Positions 18,734 through 28,861 of a DNA stretch of 64,000 nucleotides are shown here, piece by piece. The stretch lies in contig NZ_SGOM01000008.1 of NCBI RefSeq assembly GCF_022113815.1, positions 62,001-126,000 on the forward strand. The letters are read 5' to 3'. How positions within the stretch are numbered: the first letter of the stretch is position 1; the number at the start of each line of letters is the position of its first letter. The position numbers were made by a program, and so were the translations under genes. The DNA comes from Vibrio cincinnatiensis (GTDB lineage Bacteria; Pseudomonadota; Gammaproteobacteria; Enterobacterales; Vibrionaceae). The notes beneath the pieces are model-generated. The model searched no databases. It saw only the letters and a list, made by a program, of their open reading frames with translations, and was not told the DNA's origin.

Positions 18734-19840
18734 ATGCAACTGGATCAAATATTACAGGGCATGCTGACTCATAAAGCGTCGGATTTATATATCACGGTCG
18801 CTGCGCCTATTTTGTATCGGGTTAATGGTCAACTGCAAGCTGAAGGGGAGCCATTAACGGAATCGCAAGTGAAAGCCTTGTTGACCCGAATGATGGACGT
18901 TGATAAGCAAAATGAGTTTAGCCAGAGTCGTGAAGCGAACTTTGCTATTGTGCGTGAAGATGGTCGGTTTCGGGTCAGTGCTTTTTATCAACGAGAATTG
19001 CCTGGTGCAGTTATCCGACGTATTGAAACCCATATTCCGACCTTTGATGAGCTTCAATTACCAGAGGTGTTAAAAGATCTTGCGCTTGCTAAGCGGGGGC
19101 TTGTCTTGGTTGTCGGAGCGACGGGATCTGGGAAATCGACGACGATGGCTGCGATGACGGGGTATCGCAATACACAAAGTAGTGGCCATATTCTGACGGT
19201 GGAAGATCCCATTGAATTTGTTCACCCTCATCAAGGTTGTATCGTTACTCAGCGAGAAGTCGGGCTTGATACTCAAAGTTACGAAGTGGCACTGAAAAAT
19301 TCACTTCGCCAAGCCCCAGACATGATTCTTATTGGTGAAATACGCAGTCGAGAAACCATGGAATACGCGATGACATTTGCTGAAACCGGGCATCTCTGCA
19401 TGGCGACCTTGCATGCTAACAATGCGAACCAAGCGTTAGAGCGGATTTTACATCTGGTACCGAAAGAGCAGAAAGAGCAATTCTTATTTGATTTATCGAT
19501 GAACCTAAAAGGGGTTATTGGTCAGCAACTGATTCGAGATAAGCAAGGTAATGGCCGACACGGGGTATTTGAAGTATTACTTAATAGCCCAAGGGTGGCG
19601 GATATTATCCGCCGTGGCGAGCTGCATGAATTGAAGCCCACCATGGCGAAATCAACAGAAACGGGAATGCAGACTTTTGACCAAGCGCTTTATCGTTTAG
19701 TGATCGACGATAAAATCAGTGAGCAAGATGCGCTACACAGTGCAGATTCTGCGAATGACTTAAGGCTAATGCTGAAAACTCAACGTGGCGAGAGCTACAC
19801 CTCGGGTGCCTTAGACAATATCAAAATCGATATGGATTAA
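18734..19840 (+). CDS. pilU: PilT-dependent retraction ATPase PilU
   Basis: PilT paralogue that supports retraction only together with PilT. The 368-aa product has SDLYITVAAPILYRVNGQ at the N-terminus, Walker A GATGSGKSTT, Asp box TVEDPIEFVHP, Walker B APDMILIGEIRS, and a longer C-terminus than PilT (QRGESYTSGALDNIKIDMD), as usual for PilU. It has a good AGAGGA ribosome site and is followed by a terminator, so pilT-pilU is one transcript. Confidence 0.96.
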   Translation: MQLDQILQGMLTHKASDLYITVAAPILYRVNGQLQAEGEPLTESQVKALLTRMMDVDKQNEFSQSREANFAIVREDGRFRVSAFYQRELPGAVIRRIETHIPTFDELQLPEVLKDLALAKRGLVLVVGATGSGKSTTMAAMTGYRNTQSSGHILTVEDPIEFVHPHQGCIVTQREVGLDTQSYEVALKNSLRQAPDMILIGEIRSRETMEYAMTFAETGHLCMATLHANNANQALERILHLVPKEQKEQFLFDLSMNLKGVIGQQLIRDKQGNGRHGVFEVLLNSPRVADIIRRGELHELKPTMAKSTETGMQTFDQALYRLVIDDKISEQDALHSADSANDLRLMLKTQRGESYTSGALDNIKIDMD

Positions 19841-19849
19841 ACTTGTTTT

Positions 19850-19882
19850 CCATCCCCGACGTTGGTTGGGGATGGATGTTTT
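19850..19882 (+). terminator. Terminator after pilU
   Basis: Stem CCATCCCC (19850-19857) / GGGGATGG (19868-19875), then ATGTTTTTT; loop of 10 nt. Confidence 0.8.
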
Positions 19883-20308
19883 TTACGCTGACCACTGTCT
19901 CTCAAACCAGCTTTCTAGGATCACAACGGCGGATTGACAGTCAATATTCCCTTTACTTAATGCTTTGTACCCTCCCTGAGAAAAGAGTTCAGATCGTGCT
20001 TCTTTGGTGGATAACCGTTCATCATGCAGTTCAACGGGCAAACCAAAGCGCCCATGTAGGCGATTGGCAAATTTCTTTGCTCGAGGGGTAATGGTTTCGA
20101 GTGCGTTCCCTTGTAAATCGGTGGGAAGCCCAACCACTAATAAATTGGGTTGCCACTCTTTGATCTGTTTTTCAATTTCATCCCAATTGGGAATGCCATC
20201 GTTGGCTTTAAACGCTTTGAGCGGAGAGGCGGTTCCGGTAATTTCTTGACCAATGGCGCTACCAATACTTTGGGTTCCATAGTCAAAGGCCATGATGGTA
20301 CGTGACAT
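19883..20308 (-). CDS. ruvX: Putative pre-16S rRNA nuclease / RuvX (YqgF)
   Basis: RNase H-fold resolvase-like protein; in E. coli it trims the 5' end of 16S rRNA, and homologues act on Holliday junctions. The 141-aa product has [16 protein letters not shown] with the first acidic residue, [13 protein letters not shown], and [17 protein letters not shown] with the Asp-Glu pair. It follows yqgE after a hairpin. The last codons lie against the pilU terminator (convergent). Confidence 0.94.
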   Translation of the reverse strand: MSRTIMAFDYGTQSIGSAIGQEITGTASPLKAFKANDGIPNWDEIEKQIKEWQPNLLVVGLPTDLQGNALETITPRAKKFANRLHGRFGLPVELHDERLSTKEARSELFSQGGYKALSKGNIDCQSAVVILESWFERQWSA

Positions 20309-20330
20309 AATTAAATTCTCATAACAATAA

Positions 20331-20354
20331 CGCCTTTAATTGAAATTAAAGGCG
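20331..20354 (-). terminator. Hairpin between yqgE and ruvX
   Basis: Perfect stem CGCCTTTAAT (20331-20340) / ATTAAAGGCG (20345-20354) with a TTATTGTT tract after it on the minus strand. It lies 22 bp before the ruvX start, so it could be an attenuator as well as a yqgE terminator. Confidence 0.6.
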
Positions 20355-20362
20355 ATAAAAGG

Positions 20363-20926
20363 TTAGGCATGTCCGGATTGAGGGGCTAATTGAATTGGGT
20401 CTATGCCCAATTTCTTTATGGCTTTATGCCATTTTTCATGCACAGGGGTATCAAAAATCAAGTCGGCATCGGCTTCTATGGTCAACCATGAGTTTTCGGT
20501 CAACTCCTTCTCCAGCTGACCGGGTGACCAGCCAGCATAACCAAGAGCGACAATATAGCCACTGGGCTCGGCCTCTGTTCCTAATACGGTGAGGATATCT
20601 TTGGAGGTCGTTACGGAAATCTCATCCGTCATTTGAATGGTGGATTCATAATGATCTTTGGGTTTATGCAGGACAAACCCTCGATCTTCTGAGATAGGCC
20701 CCCCATTAAAGACTGGTTTTTTCAGACTTTGATCCCGTGATTGTGGGTAAGCTGACTCAATTTCAACCTGCTTTAACATACCACTGACAGTAATATCGAT
20801 AGGTGCATTGATCATCAGCCCCATCGCGCCTTCTTCATTATGTTCGCAGAGATAGATCACGCTGCGTTTGAAGTAAGGATCCTGCATGCTTGGCATTGCA
20901 ACGAGAAAATGATTAGTTAGATTCAT
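20363..20926 (-). CDS. yqgE: YqgE/AlgH family protein
   Basis: UPF0301 family, function not established; Pseudomonas AlgH is linked to alginate regulation. The 187-aa product has the family features [53 protein letters not shown] and [14 protein letters not shown](T)ENSW. It sits between gshB (40 bp upstream) and ruvX, the conserved gshB-yqgE-yqgF arrangement. Confidence 0.95.
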   Translation of the reverse strand: MNLTNHFLVAMPSMQDPYFKRSVIYLCEHNEEGAMGLMINAPIDITVSGMLKQVEIESAYPQSRDQSLKKPVFNGGPISEDRGFVLHKPKDHYESTIQMTDEISVTTSKDILTVLGTEAEPSGYIVALGYAGWSPGQLEKELTENSWLTIEADADLIFDTPVHEKWHKAIKKLGIDPIQLAPQSGHA

Positions 20927-20965
20927 CTAATCTTCAATCCTTTAGCGTTCAGGAGCCATCGGCTC

Positions 20966-21922
20966 CTACATGGATAAAGCTTTAATACGACGTTCGATCG
21001 CATCCATCAATTTTCCGGTAATCGAAATATCAAATGCAGCTTCAATTTCACGGATACACGTTGGGCTTGTGACGTTAATTTCGGTCAGTTTATCACCAAT
21101 AACGTCGAGCCCGACAAAGATCAGCCCTTTTTCTTTCAAGATGGGAGCGACCGCTAAAGCGATGGCTTTATCTGTTTCACTCAGTGGACGGGCTTCACCT
21201 GTTCCTCCGGCGGCTAAGTTACCCCGAGTTTCCCCTTGAGCGGGAATTCGAGCTAAGCAGTAAGGCATCGGCTCACCATCGACCACTAAAATTCGTTTAT
21301 CTCCATTACTGATGTCTGGTACAAACGTTTGTGCCATGCAGTAGTTTTGGCCATGATTAGTCAGGGTTTCGATGATTACAGAAACGTTTGGATCCCCTTC
21401 TTTTACCCGAAAGATAGAGGAGCCACCCATGCCATCTAATGGTTTTAATATCACATCCCCATGCTGCTGGCGAAAGGCTTTAATCTTTTCTGCTTTGCGA
21501 GTCACTATCGTTGTTGGCGTTAACTCAGGGAACCAAGCGGTAAAGAGTTTCTCGTTACAATCACGTAGGCTTTGCGGCTTATTAACAATCAGTGCGCCTT
21601 CGTCTTCTGCGCGCTCAAGAATATAGGTCGCGTAAATATATTCTGTATCAAAAGGTGGATCTTTACGCATTAAAATCGCATCAAGTTCTGCCAAGGCTAG
21701 CGTTTGTTGAGATTTAAACTCATACCAGCCGTTAGGATCTTGTTTGACTTCAACGATTTTGGTGTCGGCCATCGCGACACCTTGATCTAAGTGTAAATCC
21801 GCCATTTCCATATAGTGGATTTCATAACCACGGCGCTGGGCTTCTAGCAGCATGGCAAAGCTGGAATCTTTTTTGATATTAATGGACGAAATAGGGTCCA
21901 TGACGATACCGAGTTTAATCAT
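20966..21922 (-). CDS. gshB: Glutathione synthetase
   Basis: ATP-grasp enzyme joining gamma-glutamylcysteine and glycine. The 318-aa product opens with LGIVMDPISSINIKKDSSFAM, has MRKDPPFDTEYIYATYILE, VILKPLDGMGGSSIFRV for ATP binding, the R-N-L-A-A-G-G loop (ETRGNLAAGGTGEARPL) and FVGLDVIGDKLTEINVTSPTC with metal ligands. Length matches E. coli GshB (316). It starts 12 bp after the rsmE stop and belongs to the rsmE-gshB-yqgE-ruvX unit. Confidence 0.97.
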   Translation of the reverse strand: MIKLGIVMDPISSINIKKDSSFAMLLEAQRRGYEIHYMEMADLHLDQGVAMADTKIVEVKQDPNGWYEFKSQQTLALAELDAILMRKDPPFDTEYIYATYILERAEDEGALIVNKPQSLRDCNEKLFTAWFPELTPTTIVTRKAEKIKAFRQQHGDVILKPLDGMGGSSIFRVKEGDPNVSVIIETLTNHGQNYCMAQTFVPDISNGDKRILVVDGEPMPYCLARIPAQGETRGNLAAGGTGEARPLSETDKAIALAVAPILKEKGLIFVGLDVIGDKLTEINVTSPTCIREIEAAFDISITGKLMDAIERRIKALSM

Positions 21923-21934
21923 TGGAGATCTCCT

Positions 21935-22666
21935 TTAGCCAAGATCGCCGAAGCGAACTTGTAGGGCGGTAATTGCGGTTAGTGCTGCGGTTTCTGTTCG
22001 TAGCACTCGAGGTCCAAGTAGCGTTTCTGCAAATTGGTATTGTTCGGTCATGGCAATTTCTTGGGCAGATAAGCCTCCTTCTGGACCAATTAACAAACGA
22101 ACTTTATTGACGGGTGCAGGCAGGGTGTTGATCGAATATTGTGCTCTTGGATGTAAATTCAGTTTTAGGGCATCGCTTGGCTCTGCGCACCATGTTTCCA
22201 ATTCCATGATGGGGCGAATAACGGGAACACGATTTCGGCCGCATTGTTCACAGGCAGCAATGGCGATTTTTTGCCATTGTTGCAGTTTTTTCTCAAAGCG
22301 TTTTTCGTCAAGCTTTACGCCACAGCGCTCAGATAACAGAGGTGTGATGGTGTTTACACCCAGCTCGACCGATTTTTGGATGGTAAATTCCATCTTATCG
22401 CCCCGAGAAATAACTTGTCCTAAGTGTAAGTTAAGGGGGGATTCAATGCTGTGCTCAAGGCGTTCAGTCACGTCCACCAGCAGCTGTTTTTTCCCTACCT
22501 CTTGGATAATGGCTGGGAATTCGGCATCAGAGCCATCAAACAATCGTACTTCTTGACCGGGTTGCATACGCAGAACACGGCCAATGTGGTTGGCGGCATC
22601 ATCACTGAGGGCGAGTGTGCCTAACTGGGTGATCAAGGATGGATGATAGATTCGGGGAATGCGCAT
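21935..22666 (-). CDS. rsmE: 16S rRNA (uracil1498-N3)-methyltransferase RsmE
   Basis: SPOUT-class methyltransferase modifying U1498 of 16S rRNA. The 243-aa product has an N-terminal PUA-like domain (residues 1-70, [16 protein letters not shown]), [24 protein letters not shown], and the C-terminal trefoil knot with [15 protein letters not shown] and the [16 protein letters not shown] signature. First gene of the unit continuing to gshB. Confidence 0.96.
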   Translation of the reverse strand: MRIPRIYHPSLITQLGTLALSDDAANHIGRVLRMQPGQEVRLFDGSDAEFPAIIQEVGKKQLLVDVTERLEHSIESPLNLHLGQVISRGDKMEFTIQKSVELGVNTITPLLSERCGVKLDEKRFEKKLQQWQKIAIAACEQCGRNRVPVIRPIMELETWCAEPSDALKLNLHPRAQYSINTLPAPVNKVRLLIGPEGGLSAQEIAMTEQYQFAETLLGPRVLRTETAALTAITALQVRFGDLG

Positions 22667-22688
22667 GCCGGGTTCCTAATGATTGATG

Positions 22689-22752
22689 ATATACCCAAGC
22701 ATTGTTTAAAACAGGACTGGGTGTGTAATGACTTCAAGCGATTCGGGTATAT
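22689..22752. repeat. 64-bp segment bounded by ATATACCC / GGGTATAT inverted repeats
   Basis: Between rsmE and endA. The ends ATATACCC (22689-22696) and GGGTATAT (22745-22752) are perfect 8-bp inverted repeats, with internal sequences (CCAAGC, CTTCAAGCG) recalling the small palindromic repeats scattered in Vibrio genomes. No coding potential. It could be a MITE-like remnant or just a hairpin. Confidence 0.4.
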
Positions 22753-22861
22753 AACATGGATGCTGAGACGATAAAAAACAAGGGGTAAAGCTCAGCACGT
22801 TTGAGTACAGGGATGATAGCTCACCTAGCGACAACTGCAACGATTTTACAGACAGCAAAGA

Positions 22862-22885
22862 CGCAGAGCGGTGATGCACTCTGCG
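22862..22885 (-). terminator. Probable terminator after endA
   Basis: Stem CGCAGAG (22862-22868) / CTCTGCG (22879-22885), 25 bp past the endA stop. The following minus-strand tract (TCTTTGCTG) is only moderately U-rich. Confidence 0.5.
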
Positions 22886-22909
22886 GTTTATTGTATGATT
22901 CGATAAACA

Positions 22910-23620
22910 TCAAGGTTGGTGAGTTGAACACTGGTTGTACACGAAAGGATTATGGTGTCCTTGAATGTCGCTGATCCGCCTATCTCGTTCACACTCCCAT
23001 TCATCTACGGGATATTGGTTATCCCAGACCTGCATCAATTGAGCTTGTTGTTTCGATAAACGAAAACTGTACTGCTGGCTCATATATAAATAGGTTCGAG
23101 CAATTGCCCCGCGCGCCCGCGCAGGAGGCATGGCTTTGCGCTGAGCAAAATTTACTTGCATTTCACATTGCCCGTAGGTGACGCCATCAATACCATTCCA
23201 CTGGCTAAAATTAAAGTTAGAACGATCACCATTGACTTCACCAATCGCTGGAGTCAGGTTATGGAGGTCGGCTTCCATTTTGCGGAATTGCTCGTCATTG
23301 CGTGTACAATTTTTTCGACCACCTTCTTGCCAACATTGTAACTGATGACCAAATTGCCAAGCGGGAACGACATGTTCCCACTCAATACGATTGGCTCGTA
23401 CCACTTGTTTACGTACTTGGTAACCACAGCTCTCAAGATCGGGGATGCCTTTTTGCCCTTGCCAAGTAATGTCGCACCCACAATAAAAACTGACCGGATG
23501 GTGCTGATAAATTTTCACTGCCGTTTTTTTGGCTTGAGCAAAAGAGGTTGGAGCTGAGGCGAAGGCACTGCAACTGAATAGTAGTAAGCCTATAGTGGAT
23601 AACAAACGAGAATAAAACAT
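22910..23620 (-). CDS. endA: Endonuclease I (Dns-type periplasmic/extracellular DNase)
   Basis: Non-specific DNase of the EndA/Vvn family. In V. cholerae the orthologue is Dns, which degrades extracellular and periplasmic DNA and limits natural transformation until quorum sensing represses it. The 236-aa product has a signal peptide (1-22, ending AFA), the beta-beta-alpha metal motif [15 protein letters not shown] with the catalytic His, [32 protein letters not shown], and eight or so cysteines as in disulfide-bonded Vvn. It lies downstream of sprT and upstream of rsmE, as in other gammaproteobacteria. Confidence 0.95.
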   Translation of the reverse strand: MFYSRLLSTIGLLLFSCSAFASAPTSFAQAKKTAVKIYQHHPVSFYCGCDITWQGQKGIPDLESCGYQVRKQVVRANRIEWEHVVPAWQFGHQLQCWQEGGRKNCTRNDEQFRKMEADLHNLTPAIGEVNGDRSNFNFSQWNGIDGVTYGQCEMQVNFAQRKAMPPARARGAIARTYLYMSQQYSFRLSKQQAQLMQVWDNQYPVDEWECERDRRISDIQGHHNPFVYNQCSTHQP

Positions 23621-23699
23621 AATTTAGACTGATTTTAGTATGATTTTTCTCAGTCTAACACTCAAAAAATGACCTGCCTATCCATTGCGGATGAGTGGG

Positions 23700-24203
23700 T
23701 TAAGGAGTCAGTTGTTTGCCAGTAAAGGTGAGAGGGTGCTGACAGCGGCGGCAACGATAGGTTGCTTGTTGACGCAATACCTTGTTATGGCGACGAATAG
23801 AGAGTGGATAGGTTTGACATGGGCATCGATATTCGAACGTTTTACCTTGTACTGAATCAATATTGAATGAGTGAGTGGTGCGAGGGGAGCATTGAAATAC
23901 CTGTAACATCACCTGTTGCCATTCAGCCCCATGAGGACGAACGCGGCCATAATGATGATAAGTAATCAGATGGGCAATTTCATGGGGGATGACTTCGGTG
24001 AGAAACGCCTGTGTATTTTCAACAAATAAGATCGGATTTAAGCGAACTTCCCACTGCTGGAGATACGCCTTTCCTGCGGTTTTTCCACGCAGTTTAAAAT
24101 TCAGTTTCGGCTGAGCGAAAGGGTAAGCAAAGTAGTGACTGGCCAGTTTTATGCAGCGTTGGATTTGCTGTTGAGCACGGTAGTGTAATTCAAAGTCAAG
24201 CAA
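23700..24203 (-). CDS. sprT: SprT family zinc metalloprotease-like protein
   Basis: The 167-aa product has the SprT core with the zinc motif [16 protein letters not shown] (HExxH plus a third His region) and a C-terminal zinc ribbon (YRCPCQ and YRCRRCQHP). E. coli SprT is of unknown function but belongs to the same clan as eukaryotic SPRTN, which digests DNA-protein crosslinks; that role is not shown for bacteria. It lies between metK (convergent-type terminator in between on the same strand) and endA. Confidence 0.92.
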   Translation of the reverse strand: MLDFELHYRAQQQIQRCIKLASHYFAYPFAQPKLNFKLRGKTAGKAYLQQWEVRLNPILFVENTQAFLTEVIPHEIAHLITYHHYGRVRPHGAEWQQVMLQVFQCSPRTTHSFNIDSVQGKTFEYRCPCQTYPLSIRRHNKVLRQQATYRCRRCQHPLTFTGKQLTP

Positions 24204-24219
24204 GTGAAACTCCCAATAA

Positions 24220-24245
24220 AAAACCTCAGCCTGAGCTGAGGTTTT
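24220..24245 (-). terminator. Terminator after metK
   Basis: Perfect stem AAAACCTCAG (24220-24229) / CTGAGGTTTT (24236-24245), followed on the minus strand by a further U tract. It lies between the metK stop and sprT start. Confidence 0.88.
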
Positions 24246-24266
24246 ATTATACCCGTAAGAATACGT

Positions 24267-25421
24267 TTACTTAATACCGGCAAAATCACGTAATTGTGCG
24301 GCTTTATCGGTCGCTTCCCATGGGAACTCTTCACGACCAAAGTGGCCATAAGCAGCGGTTTTCTTATAAATCGGTTGCAGTAAGTTCAGCATCTCTTGTA
24401 ACCCGTAAGGACGAAGATCGAAGAATTGGCGTACCGCTTCGATAATAATATCGTGTGAGACTTTTTCAGTGCCAAAAGTTTCCACCATGATCGAGGTCGG
24501 ATCGGCCACCCCAATCGCGTAGGAAAGTTGAATTTCACAGCGGTCAGCCATGCCTGCAGCAACAATATTTTTCGCCACATAACGAGCAGCGTAAGCGGCA
24601 CTACGGTCAACTTTTGATGGATCTTTACCGGAGAATGCACCACCACCGTGACGGGCTGCACCACCATAGGTATCAACAATAATTTTACGGCCCGTTAAGC
24701 CACAATCGCCCATTGGTCCACCAATGACAAAGCGACCTGTTGGGTTGATAAAATATTTGGTATCTTTGTTTAACCATTCTGCGGGTAATACAGGCTTAAT
24801 GATTTCTTCCATCACGCCTTCGCGTAGATCTGCGGTTGAGATAGAATCACAATGCTGGGTAGAAAGAACGACAGCATCAATCCCCACGATCTTACCTTGA
24901 TCATATTGGAATGTGACCTGAGACTTTGCATCAGGGCGCAACCATGGCAGAGTGCCATTTTTACGAACGTCAGCTTGACGCTGCATTAAGCGATGGGCAT
25001 AAGTAATGGGGGCTGGCATTAACACTTCGGTTTCATTACATGCGTAACCAAACATAATACCTTGGTCACCAGCGCCTTGCTCTTTAGGATCCGCTTTATC
25101 AACGCCTTGGTTGATATCTGGTGACTGCTTACCAATGGTATTCAGTACAGCGCATGAATTGGCATCAAAGCCCATATCCGAGTGAACATAACCAATTTCA
25201 CGAACGGTTTCACGAGTTAACTCTTCAATATCAACCCACGCAGAAGTGGTGATTTCACCGCCGACCATGACCATACCGGTTTTGACGTAAGTTTCACAAG
25301 CAACACGTGCTTTCGGATCTTGTTCTAAAATGGCATCAAGCACCGCATCAGAGATTTGGTCGGCAATTTTATCTGGATGACCTTCTGATACGGATTCAGA
25401 AGTAAACAAGTGTTTAGCCAT
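24267..25421 (-). CDS. metK: S-adenosylmethionine synthetase
   Basis: Makes S-adenosylmethionine from methionine and ATP (cytoplasmic tetramer). From ATG 25421 the product is 384 aa, as in E. coli. It opens [21 protein letters not shown] with the ATP-binding His, then [10 protein letters not shown], the P-loop-like region [20 protein letters not shown], and C-terminal FGREEFPWE. An in-frame start at 25478 adds 19 residues not found in the family and was rejected. Regulation is visible upstream: four tandem 8-mers at 25494-25525 fit MetJ boxes. It is divergent from tkt. Confidence 0.97.
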   Translation of the reverse strand: MAKHLFTSESVSEGHPDKIADQISDAVLDAILEQDPKARVACETYVKTGMVMVGGEITTSAWVDIEELTRETVREIGYVHSDMGFDANSCAVLNTIGKQSPDINQGVDKADPKEQGAGDQGIMFGYACNETEVLMPAPITYAHRLMQRQADVRKNGTLPWLRPDAKSQVTFQYDQGKIVGIDAVVLSTQHCDSISTADLREGVMEEIIKPVLPAEWLNKDTKYFINPTGRFVIGGPMGDCGLTGRKIIVDTYGGAARHGGGAFSGKDPSKVDRSAAYAARYVAKNIVAAGMADRCEIQLSYAIGVADPTSIMVETFGTEKVSHDIIIEAVRQFFDLRPYGLQEMLNLLQPIYKKTAAYGHFGREEFPWEATDKAAQLRDFAGIK

Positions 25422-25493
25422 GATAGCTCCAATCTTTGTAATCAAGAGTGACCCGTTAACGGAATAACAGGTCAACAAAACTGTTCAATATGT

Positions 25494-25525
25494 AGGCGTT
25501 TCTACATCTAGACGTCTATTCTAGT
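25494..25525 (-). promoter_or_regulatory. MetJ-type operator (tandem met boxes) upstream of metK
   Basis: Four consecutive 8-mers in register: AGGCGTTT, CTACATCT, AGACGTCT, ATTCTAGT. The third is a perfect AGACGTCT met box; the first matches 6 of 8 and the second 5 of 8, the fourth poorly. Tandem in-phase boxes are how MetJ dimers bind. It lies 73-104 bp upstream of the metK ATG. Confidence 0.75.
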
Positions 25526-25567
25526 TTTCAATGCTCAAATTACAAGCTCTTTTTTCGTTTATCTTAT

Positions 25568-25583
25568 AGCCAAACGTTTGCTT
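25568..25583. promoter_or_regulatory. PurR-like (LacI-family) palindrome between metK and tkt
   Basis: Core palindrome CAAACGTTTG (25571-25580) in the context AAGCAAACGTTTGGCT (minus strand), close to the PurR consensus ACGCAAACGTTTGCGT. A perfect GCAAACGTTTGC occurs upstream of fba (33396-33407). The cognate regulator is inferred only. Confidence 0.45.
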
Positions 25584-25741
25584 AAATTTGTGGCGTTTTT
25601 ATCTTTATGCCGAAATATGTGGTAACACCTTGCAAAAATAGAACAAATCACCAGCAAAAGGTTTGCAGAGGTTAAGGGGCTTTGCGACAATATCGACCAC
25701 AATTTTTACTCATTTCGCTTATTGCTTTTTTAGGAGCTGAC

Positions 25742-27739
25742 ATGTCTTCGCGCAAACAACTGGCTAACGCAATCCGTGCGTTAAGTATGGATGGTGTTCA
25801 ACAAGCTAACTCTGGCCACCCGGGTGCCCCTATGGGGATGGCGGATATCGCCGAAGTGCTGTGGCGTAGCCACTTAAACCATAACCCACAAAACCCTAAG
25901 TGGGCTGACCGTGATCGCTTTGTGCTCTCTAATGGCCACGGTTCTATGCTGATGTACTCTTTGCTGCATTTGAGTGGTTATGATCTTTCTATCGATGATC
26001 TGAAAAACTTTCGTCAACTGCATTCTAAAACACCAGGCCACCCTGAATACGGCTATGCTCCGGGGGTTGAAACCACGACAGGTCCCTTAGGCCAAGGTAT
26101 TACTAATGCGGTTGGAATGGCGATTGCGGAAAAAGCTTTAGCGGCTCAATTTAATAAACCAGGCCACGATATTGTTGACCATTTCACTTATGTGTTTATG
26201 GGTGATGGTTGTTTGATGGAAGGGATTTCACACGAAGCGTGCTCACTGGCTGGTACTCTTGGTTTAGGTAAACTGATTGCGTTCTGGGATGACAACGGTA
26301 TTTCTATCGATGGTCATGTGGAAGGTTGGTTCTCTGATGATACCCCTAAGCGTTTTGAAGCGTATGGCTGGCATGTGATTCCGGCGGTAGATGGCCATGA
26401 TGCCGAAGCGATTAATGCTGCGATTGTTGCTGCGAAAGCAGAAACCTCTCGCCCAACCTTAATTTGTACCAAAACTATTATTGGTTTTGGTTCACCCAAT
26501 AAAGCGGGTTCTCACGATTGTCACGGTGCTCCTCTTGGCCATGATGAAATTCAAGCAGCGCGTGAATTCCTTGGTTGGGAATACGCTCCGTTTGAGATTC
26601 CAGCAGACATTTATACTCAGTGGGATGCGAAAGAAGCCGGCCAAACAAAAGAAGCTGCATGGAATGAGCAATTTGCTGCTTATGCGCTTGAATATCCAAG
26701 TGAAGCGGCGGAGTTAAAACGCCGAGTCAATGGTGAGTTGCCAGCCAATTGGCAAGAAGCTACGAACGCGATTATTGCCGATCTACAAGCAAACCCTGCC
26801 AATATCGCGTCACGGAAAGCTTCACAAAATGCACTCGAAGCGTTTGGTAAGTTGTTGCCAGAATTTATGGGCGGTTCGGCGGATTTGGCGCCATCAAACC
26901 TTACCATGTGGTCAGGGTCTAAATCACTGACGGCAGATGATTTTAATGGCAACTATATTCATTATGGCGTTCGTGAGTTTGCGATGACCGCAATAATTAA
27001 TGGTATCGCTTTACACGGTGGTTTTGTTCCTTACGGTGCAACTTTCTTAATGTTTATGGAATACGCTCGTAACGCAATGCGTATGGCAGCATTAATGAAG
27101 GTACAAAACATTCAAGTTTATACGCATGACTCTATTGGTTTAGGGGAAGATGGCCCAACGCACCAACCCGTTGAGCAGATGGCTTCTTTACGCTTAACCC
27201 CGAATATGAGTACATGGCGTCCTTGTGACCAAGTTGAATCAGCCGTCGCTTGGAAATTGGCGATTGAGCGTAAAGATGCACCATCCGCTTTGATTTTCTC
27301 TCGTCAAAATTTGGCTCAGCAGCCTCGCAGTGAAGCTCAAGTCGCAGATATTGCGAAGGGGGGCTACATCTTAAAAGATTGTGCAAGTAAGCCAGAACTC
27401 ATTCTGATTGCAACGGGATCAGAGGTAGAACTTGCGGTTGATGCGGCAGAGAAATTGACGGCGGAAGGCAGACAAGTGCGAGTGGTTTCTATGCCATCGA
27501 CCGATACGTTTGATAAACAAGAAGCTGCTTACCGTGAAGCGGTACTGCCCGCGGATGTTACCAAGCGTATTGCGATTGAAGCAGGTATTGCTGACTTCTG
27601 GTACAAATATGTCGGTTTTGGCGGCAAGATCATTGGTATGACAACGTTTGGCGAATCTGCGCCTGCTGGTGAGCTCTTTAAGTTGTTTGGCTTTACTACT
27701 GAAAATGTGGTGAAGACAGCTAACGAATTACTGGCTTAA
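25742..27739 (+). CDS. tkt: Transketolase
   Basis: Thiamine-diphosphate enzyme moving two-carbon ketol units in the non-oxidative pentose phosphate pathway. From ATG 25742 the product is 665 aa (E. coli TktA 663). It starts [21 protein letters not shown], has [18 protein letters not shown], the ThDP motif [14 protein letters not shown]...[16 protein letters not shown] and a C-terminal transketolase domain. A TTG at 25682 in frame was rejected because ATG 25742 has a strong AGGAG site. The 320-bp divergent region to metK holds the MetJ boxes and a PurR-like palindrome. Confidence 0.97.
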   Translation: MSSRKQLANAIRALSMDGVQQANSGHPGAPMGMADIAEVLWRSHLNHNPQNPKWADRDRFVLSNGHGSMLMYSLLHLSGYDLSIDDLKNFRQLHSKTPGHPEYGYAPGVETTTGPLGQGITNAVGMAIAEKALAAQFNKPGHDIVDHFTYVFMGDGCLMEGISHEACSLAGTLGLGKLIAFWDDNGISIDGHVEGWFSDDTPKRFEAYGWHVIPAVDGHDAEAINAAIVAAKAETSRPTLICTKTIIGFGSPNKAGSHDCHGAPLGHDEIQAAREFLGWEYAPFEIPADIYTQWDAKEAGQTKEAAWNEQFAAYALEYPSEAAELKRRVNGELPANWQEATNAIIADLQANPANIASRKASQNALEAFGKLLPEFMGGSADLAPSNLTMWSGSKSLTADDFNGNYIHYGVREFAMTAIINGIALHGGFVPYGATFLMFMEYARNAMRMAALMKVQNIQVYTHDSIGLGEDGPTHQPVEQMASLRLTPNMSTWRPCDQVESAVAWKLAIERKDAPSALIFSRQNLAQQPRSEAQVADIAKGGYILKDCASKPELILIATGSEVELAVDAAEKLTAEGRQVRVVSMPSTDTFDKQEAAYREAVLPADVTKRIAIEAGIADFWYKYVGFGGKIIGMTTFGESAPAGELFKLFGFTTENVVKTANELLA

Positions 27740-27769
27740 TCTCACCCTGATTACCTTACTGACAGGTCA

Positions 27770-27800
27770 AGCCTTAGTGTTCATGCACTAAGGCTTTTTA
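27770..27800 (+). terminator. Terminator after tkt
   Basis: Perfect stem AGCCTTAGTG (27770-27779) / CACTAAGGCT (27786-27795), loop TTCATG, then TTTTA. It separates tkt from the convergent irgB. Confidence 0.88.
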
Positions 27801-27804
27801 TTTT

Positions 27805-28716
27805 CTATTCGGTTTCATTTTGCTGCCATTCTGCGGGAATTGCTTTTCGCATAGCATCAATAAGTAGCCTGAGCCTTAATGGATGACGACCTATCGGATA
27901 AAAACCTTGCACCTCAACGGGGGAGGATGTCCAACCATGTAGACAGGCAACTAAACTTTTGGGGTGCGATCGTTCAAATCCATTGGCTATCCAGGTAGGA
28001 AGTAGTCCGATACCACGACCTTTTGCTATCGCATCGGCCTGCATGGCGAGGTTATCACTTTGTAGACGGCTTTCCATTACAGGTAAGGTGTAGGTTCCTT
28101 GCTCGTTATGATGTAATTCAAAGGCTTCTTGACGAAAAGTAATAAAGTCAATCCATGGATGATCAACCAACTCTTGCGGGTGCTGTAATGGCTTATGGGT
28201 TTGAAGATAATCCGGAGAAGCATAGACCGTGTGGCTCCATTGCCCTAACAGCTCTCGATGATAACCCGCAGGTGAAATCGGCCCGACCCAAACAATTAAA
28301 TCGGGATCCAATAAGTACTCACCTAGCTGAAATTGGCTATGAAGCTTGATTTTTATATGCTGATGCTCTTGCATAAACGTATCTAAAATTTTACTCATCC
28401 ACCCTCTGATCAAACAGGGATGAACCACTAACGTGAGCTCACCACTAACCTGATTATTGAGCTCATGAATGGCTTCTTGACCTTTTTCCGCAACGGTTAA
28501 CAGTTGTTCTGCGTAAGCTGAAAATATCTCGCCAGCCTTGGTGAGTGAAAGCTTATTTCCCTGACGTGTCACTAAGGTTTGTTCTAAATCGGTTTCTAAT
28601 TGCGAAATTCGGCGGCTTAAAGTTGATTTGGGTTGAGCTAATGCTTTGGCGGCTGCGGTAAGGCTTTTGTATTGGCAGAGTGCATAAAACGCGCGTATTG
28701 CACTGAGATCCTGCAT
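27805..28716 (-). CDS. irgB: LysR-type activator IrgB
   Basis: Transcriptional regulator divergent from a TonB-dependent receptor; in V. cholerae IrgB activates irgA under iron limitation, and both are Fur-controlled from the shared intergenic region. The 303-aa product has an N-terminal winged helix (DLSAIRAFYALCQYKSLTAAAKALAQPKSTLSRRISQLE) and a LysR substrate-binding domain (about 90-295). The name rests on family, divergent position and synteny (tkt-irgB-irgA-epd), not on tested function. Confidence 0.88.
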   Translation of the reverse strand: MQDLSAIRAFYALCQYKSLTAAAKALAQPKSTLSRRISQLETDLEQTLVTRQGNKLSLTKAGEIFSAYAEQLLTVAEKGQEAIHELNNQVSGELTLVVHPCLIRGWMSKILDTFMQEHQHIKIKLHSQFQLGEYLLDPDLIVWVGPISPAGYHRELLGQWSHTVYASPDYLQTHKPLQHPQELVDHPWIDFITFRQEAFELHHNEQGTYTLPVMESRLQSDNLAMQADAIAKGRGIGLLPTWIANGFERSHPKSLVACLHGWTSSPVEVQGFYPIGRHPLRLRLLIDAMRKAIPAEWQQNETE

Positions 28717-28831
28717 GATGGATGTACCTTAATTTAATGAAAACTCAAGTGTTGTTCCAAAACTGGTCTGAACTATTCCATATCTGCCCCTTTTCTATAA
28801 AGCGAAAATGTGAATAATTCCTCTTTGTAAT

Positions 28832-28846
28832 TAATAATAATTATCA
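28832..28846 (+). promoter_or_regulatory. Fur box in front of irgA
   Basis: TAATAATAATTATCA matches the 7-1-7 Fur consensus TGATAATnATTATCA at 13 of 14 defined positions. It lies 15 bp upstream of the irgA ATG (28862) and just before its GGAG ribosome site, so Fur bound here would block elongation or a nearby promoter, and possibly irgB as well. Confidence 0.8.
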
Positions 28847-28861
28847 TTTATGGAGTGGTAA

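Noticed and set aside
22050..22556. 168-codon plus-strand frame inside rsmE
   Set aside because: Antisense shadow; the SPOUT methyltransferase on the other strand is complete and recognisable.
25422..25741. SAM riboswitch in front of metK
   Set aside because: No conserved SAM-riboswitch core seen; MetJ boxes explain control better.
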